This document shows positions 21,107 to 23,536 of a stretch of 23,536 nt of DNA, piece after piece. The stretch lies in the NCBI GenBank assembly GCA_963716925.1, contig CAVQUX010000005.1, forward strand, positions 1 through 23,536, in the 5' to 3' direction. A program made the position numbers and the translations under genes. Every line of letters starts with the position of its first letter. Within the stretch, counting starts at the first letter, position 1. Below the pieces are notes generated by a model. The model did not search any database. It was not told the origin of the DNA and saw only the letters and a program-made list of their open reading frames with translations. This DNA comes from DAISKN01 sp963716925. Its GTDB lineage: Bacteria > Acidobacteriota > Vicinamibacteria > Marinacidobacterales > SMYC01.

Positions 21107-23380
21107 TCAGAGCTCGAAGTAGTGCGTGTATTTCACGATGAACGAGCGTCCTAGCGGCTCGCTTCCGGGCACGAAGAAGTCGCGCCTTTCGTTGAAGACG
21201 ACGAAGAGGCCGGTTCCGCTCCGGTTCAACCAGGCGAAGCGGACGTTCGCCGAAGAGAGCTCGAATTGGTTGTTGTACTGAACGAGCGCCTGGACGAGGG
21301 TATTGACGGTGAAGGAGTAGGTGGCCTTCGCGCGGACCAGGGTCGAGACGAACGCCCCGCCCGGGAGGTCGATGTCGTTGCGGAGGAGCCCGAAGGTCGC
21401 GAGAAAGCGGGCCCCGACGCGAAAGCCGCTGTCCAGGCTCACGCGGTTGAAGGTCCCGTCGTAGAAACTCCCGAATCCGTAGAGGGAGTCGATGAAGATC
21501 GGGGAGCTCGGGTTGCTCTGGAAATAGAGCAGCCACTCGTTCCAGGTATAGAGCCCGGGAGGGATCACCACCTGGTTTCCCTCGCGATCGCGATAGATGG
21601 TGAACGGTTCCTCGGGCCGGTCGGAGCGGCGCTCGAGAAGAAATCCCGTCTGGCCTCCGTTCTCGAGCTGGACTTCGAAGTCGTAGTGTCCGAGCGCCGT
21701 CTGCAGAAGGCCGTCGAATCCGTAGAAGCGCTGCACCAGCGCGTGCGGTGCGAGGCGACGGATCCAGGGAATGCCCTTCGGCTCGGGGGTGAGCTCGACG
21801 CGGAGCTCGGGGCGGCGGAAGCCGACGCGCGGAACGAAGCCGACCTCCGCGTTGAAGCGATCGCCCACCTGGGTGTAGCCGGCGCGGAGATTCCAGTCGT
21901 TGTTGCGGTAGTCGTAGAGGGCCCGGCCGGAGTAGTCCGAGCCGACCCCGCCGGGGGTATCGCTCCTCGCGAGAAAGGCGAAGATCTTCCCATTCTGGCT
22001 CACCGCCAGGTTGGCATCGGCTCCGTAGGCCCGGTTCTCCCCTCCGGCCGAGGCGTAGTCGCCGGTCGAGAAGCGGTTGACGAAGACAGCACCCACGTCG
22101 GAGCGAGGGAACACCTGCCGCTTGACCCGGGCCACGGTGTAGTTGTTCGCCGGGGCGAGGAGCGCACCGGTCGCGTCGCTCACGGTGGTCTCCGTCTGCA
22201 TGTTGAGGAAGCCGAGCTGATAGGGGCCCGCCTGTCCGCTCAAGCGGGCGCCGGCGAGGATTCCGATGGGCAGGCCCGAAGGGGTGAGGCCGATTCGCCG
22301 CGAGAAGAAGAGGTCGACCGCCTGCGGCTCGCCGAACTGGAACGTCGCCGCGTTCTCGAGAAAGAAGCTTCGCTTCTCGGGGAAGAACAGATCGAAACGG
22401 GTGAGGTTCACCTGTTCCTCGTCCGCCTCGACCTGGGAAAAATCCGTGTTGACGGTGAAATCGGCGGTCACGTTGGGGGTGACTCCCCATTTCACGTCCA
22501 GGCCCGCGGTGGCACTCGACTCCCGCGTGGTGCTTCCCCCCAGACGTTCCTCGTTGGTGGAGGCGACTCCGTAGGGGATGGCGCGCAGGTCCCGCCGCGG
22601 CGGCGGCCGGAGTCCCTTGAGATCGGCGGCGAGGGAGACCCGATAGATGTCGTAGACGCGGGGCACGGGGGCGAGAAAGGACTGCTCGTTCTTCCGCCGG
22701 ATGTTGCGCATGACGTTGAAACCCCAGACGGGGTCGGGGGAGTTCCGGTAGCGAAGGGTTTTGAAAGGAATCGCGAGCTCCGCTTCCCAGCCGCGCTCGG
22801 TGATGCTCGCCGCGACCGTCCAGTCTCCATCCCAGTTGCGGTTGAAGCCGGCGAGTTGGCCCCGCTGCGATCCGCCGCCGCCGAATCCGGTCCCGACACC
22901 GCCGAGAGCGCCGCCGGCCGCTCCCTCCGAGGCGATCTGGCCGTCGTACTCGAGGCCGAGGGGATTGGTCCCGAAGAGAAAGGCGTTCTGATCGTCGTTG
23001 TAGGTGTCGAGAACGATCTGGATGGAGTCGGTGTCGGCGAGGTCGCCGTCGCGGCGGCTCTGGGTCACGACGATGCGCTCCGGCTCCCCATCGAAGCAGA
23101 GGACGCCGATATAGAGGGACTCCTCGTCGTAGAGAACGCGCACTTCGGTGAGCTCCGTCGAGGGCTCGTTCTCCCGCGGCTGCTGCTGGACGAAGCCCGA
23201 GAAAACGGAAGCTCCCGCCCATTCGGGCTCGCCCAGGCGGCCGTCGATCGAGGGAGCGGTCTCGGCGCGGTAGGCCTCGACGGCGACTGTTCCCGCCGGA
23301 GATCTCGCAGCCGCTCCCATTCCCGGAAGGACAAGAAGGCCCAGGGCCGCACTCAACGTCCCAAAGCGCCTTCGCTCCAT
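21107..23380 (-). CDS. CBM9-like/DUF5916 outer-membrane protein
   Basis: This intact 757-residue protein starts with a signal peptide (RRRFGTLSAALGLLVLPGMG, cleavage near AAA-RS). A carbohydrate-binding-like CBM9 domain follows (about 35-230): PSIDGRLGEPEWAGA, VRVLYDEESLYIGVLCFDGE, DTDSIQIVLDTYNDDQNAFL, ELAIPFKTLRY. The DUF5916 beta-barrel occupies the rest (PNVTADFTVNTDFSQVEADE, LTRFDLFFPEKRSFFLENAA, then amphipathic strands ending KYTHYFEL with the terminal-strand aromatic typical of barrels). It is probably an outer-membrane protein for sugar or polymer handling; its substrate is unknown. A Gly-rich insert (ASEGAAGGALGGVGTGFGGG) sits inside the CBM9 domain. It is preceded by no clear SD and lies alone on this strand. 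Confidence 0.9.
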   Translation of the reverse strand: MERRRFGTLSAALGLLVLPGMGAAARSPAGTVAVEAYRAETAPSIDGRLGEPEWAGASVFSGFVQQQPRENEPSTELTEVRVLYDEESLYIGVLCFDGEPERIVVTQSRRDGDLADTDSIQIVLDTYNDDQNAFLFGTNPLGLEYDGQIASEGAAGGALGGVGTGFGGGGSQRGQLAGFNRNWDGDWTVAASITERGWEAELAIPFKTLRYRNSPDPVWGFNVMRNIRRKNEQSFLAPVPRVYDIYRVSLAADLKGLRPPPRRDLRAIPYGVASTNEERLGGSTTRESSATAGLDVKWGVTPNVTADFTVNTDFSQVEADEEQVNLTRFDLFFPEKRSFFLENAATFQFGEPQAVDLFFSRRIGLTPSGLPIGILAGARLSGQAGPYQLGFLNMQTETTVSDATGALLAPANNYTVARVKRQVFPRSDVGAVFVNRFSTGDYASAGGENRAYGADANLAVSQNGKIFAFLARSDTPGGVGSDYSGRALYDYRNNDWNLRAGYTQVGDRFNAEVGFVPRVGFRRPELRVELTPEPKGIPWIRRLAPHALVQRFYGFDGLLQTALGHYDFEVQLENGGQTGFLLERRSDRPEEPFTIYRDREGNQVVIPPGLYTWNEWLLYFQSNPSSPIFIDSLYGFGSFYDGTFNRVSLDSGFRVGARFLATFGLLRNDIDLPGGAFVSTLVRAKATYSFTVNTLVQALVQYNNQFELSSANVRFAWLNRSGTGLFVVFNERRDFFVPGSEPLGRSFIVKYTHYFEL

Positions 23381-23536
23381 TCGGGACCCATCTGAAGCTG
23401 TCGTTGACGGTTGCGCCGGAGTCGGACGCCCGGGCGGCCCGCTGAGGACCGTTATGGCCGGAAGCGAGGCGCCGCAGGGAGCGACTTCGCCCTCGCCGAG
23501 CTCCCGCGATGAGCTGCTTACCGGGAAACCGGCTCG
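23381..23536. other. right-edge region, possible start of a divergent gene
   Basis: This is 156 bp upstream of the DUF5916 gene. A plus-strand frame opens at ATG 23455 (MAGSEAPQGATSPSP...) and runs to the window edge, but with only 27 codons and a low-complexity Pro/Ser composition I cannot tell whether it is real. Nothing else is recognisable. Confidence 0.2.

Noticed and set aside
21266..23395. 709-codon plus-strand ORF and 731-codon minus-strand alternative frame
   Set aside because: Both overlap the DUF5916 gene, whose frame alone has a signal peptide, CBM9 motifs and barrel strands.
1..23536. CRISPR array, rRNA or complete insertion sequence
   Set aside because: No regularly spaced short repeats, no rRNA-like segments and no recognisable transposase gene with terminal repeats were seen. 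The Rpn gene is only distantly labelled a transposase.

Overview
The window is GC-rich DNA (most codons end in G or C) that reads like a chromosome segment of an Acidobacteriota-type bacterium. The taxon is an inference. The strongest clues are a membrane Ser/Thr kinase fused to a PD40-type propeller (16884-19625) and a CBM9-like/DUF5916 outer-membrane protein (21107-23380), two architectures that are abundant in that phylum. Nothing here is a ribosomal or universal marker.

The window has two halves. The left ~14.9 kb is a dense accessory region: toxin-antitoxin (TA) modules, nucleases and gene relics. In order it holds a frameshifted CopG-type antitoxin (217-482); a small ORF with an HNH nuclease (541-1197); a frameshifted HNH_2 'predicted restriction endonuclease' (1267-2185); an unknown gene (2315-2767, minus); a minus-strand pair made of a SprT-like metalloprotease (6372-6935) and a giant HIT-PLD-SF2 helicase-DUF3427 protein (2837-6375, two frameshifts); DUF433/DUF5615 (7291-7918); AbiE with an intact antitoxin and truncated toxin (7878-8803); a second SprT copy (8898-9429); a ParD/ParE-like pair (9515-10049); a third SprT copy (10120-10508); a PLD relic (10483-10674); an unknown small gene; a dCTP deaminase/DUF429 chimera (11139-11638); an Rpn-family nuclease (11767-12720); two minus-strand remnants or unknowns; BrnT/BrnA (13820-14369); a fourth SprT scrap (14442-14510); and a decayed DUF2442/DUF4160 pair (14612-14971).

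The right ~8.6 kb carries long intact genes: a secreted M23 peptidase with a propeller-like repeat domain (15088-16530), the kinase, a Uma2-type nuclease (19775-20371), an AbrB-like/RelE-like TA pair (20430-21039) and the DUF5916 protein. A luciferase-like oxidoreductase relic lies between the peptidase and the kinase.

The most unusual pattern is that SprT-like sequences occur four times, all on the minus strand, and punctuate the TA cassettes. Copies 1 and 2 are near-identical, stay in constant register (2526 bp apart) over ~550 bp, and flank a 2.5-kb block holding two TA modules. The only copy with an intact partner is coupled by a TTGA overlap to the HIT-PLD-helicase-DUF3427 gene, which makes that pair the best candidate for an undescribed DNA repair or defence unit. 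A second theme is that several small accessory genes have a -10-like hexamer 5-6 nt before ATG and no Shine-Dalgarno sequence, which suggests leaderless transcripts. Single-base frameshifts cluster in the left half and are absent from the long genes on the right, which favours real decay over uniform sequencing error, although some indels sit in homopolymers.
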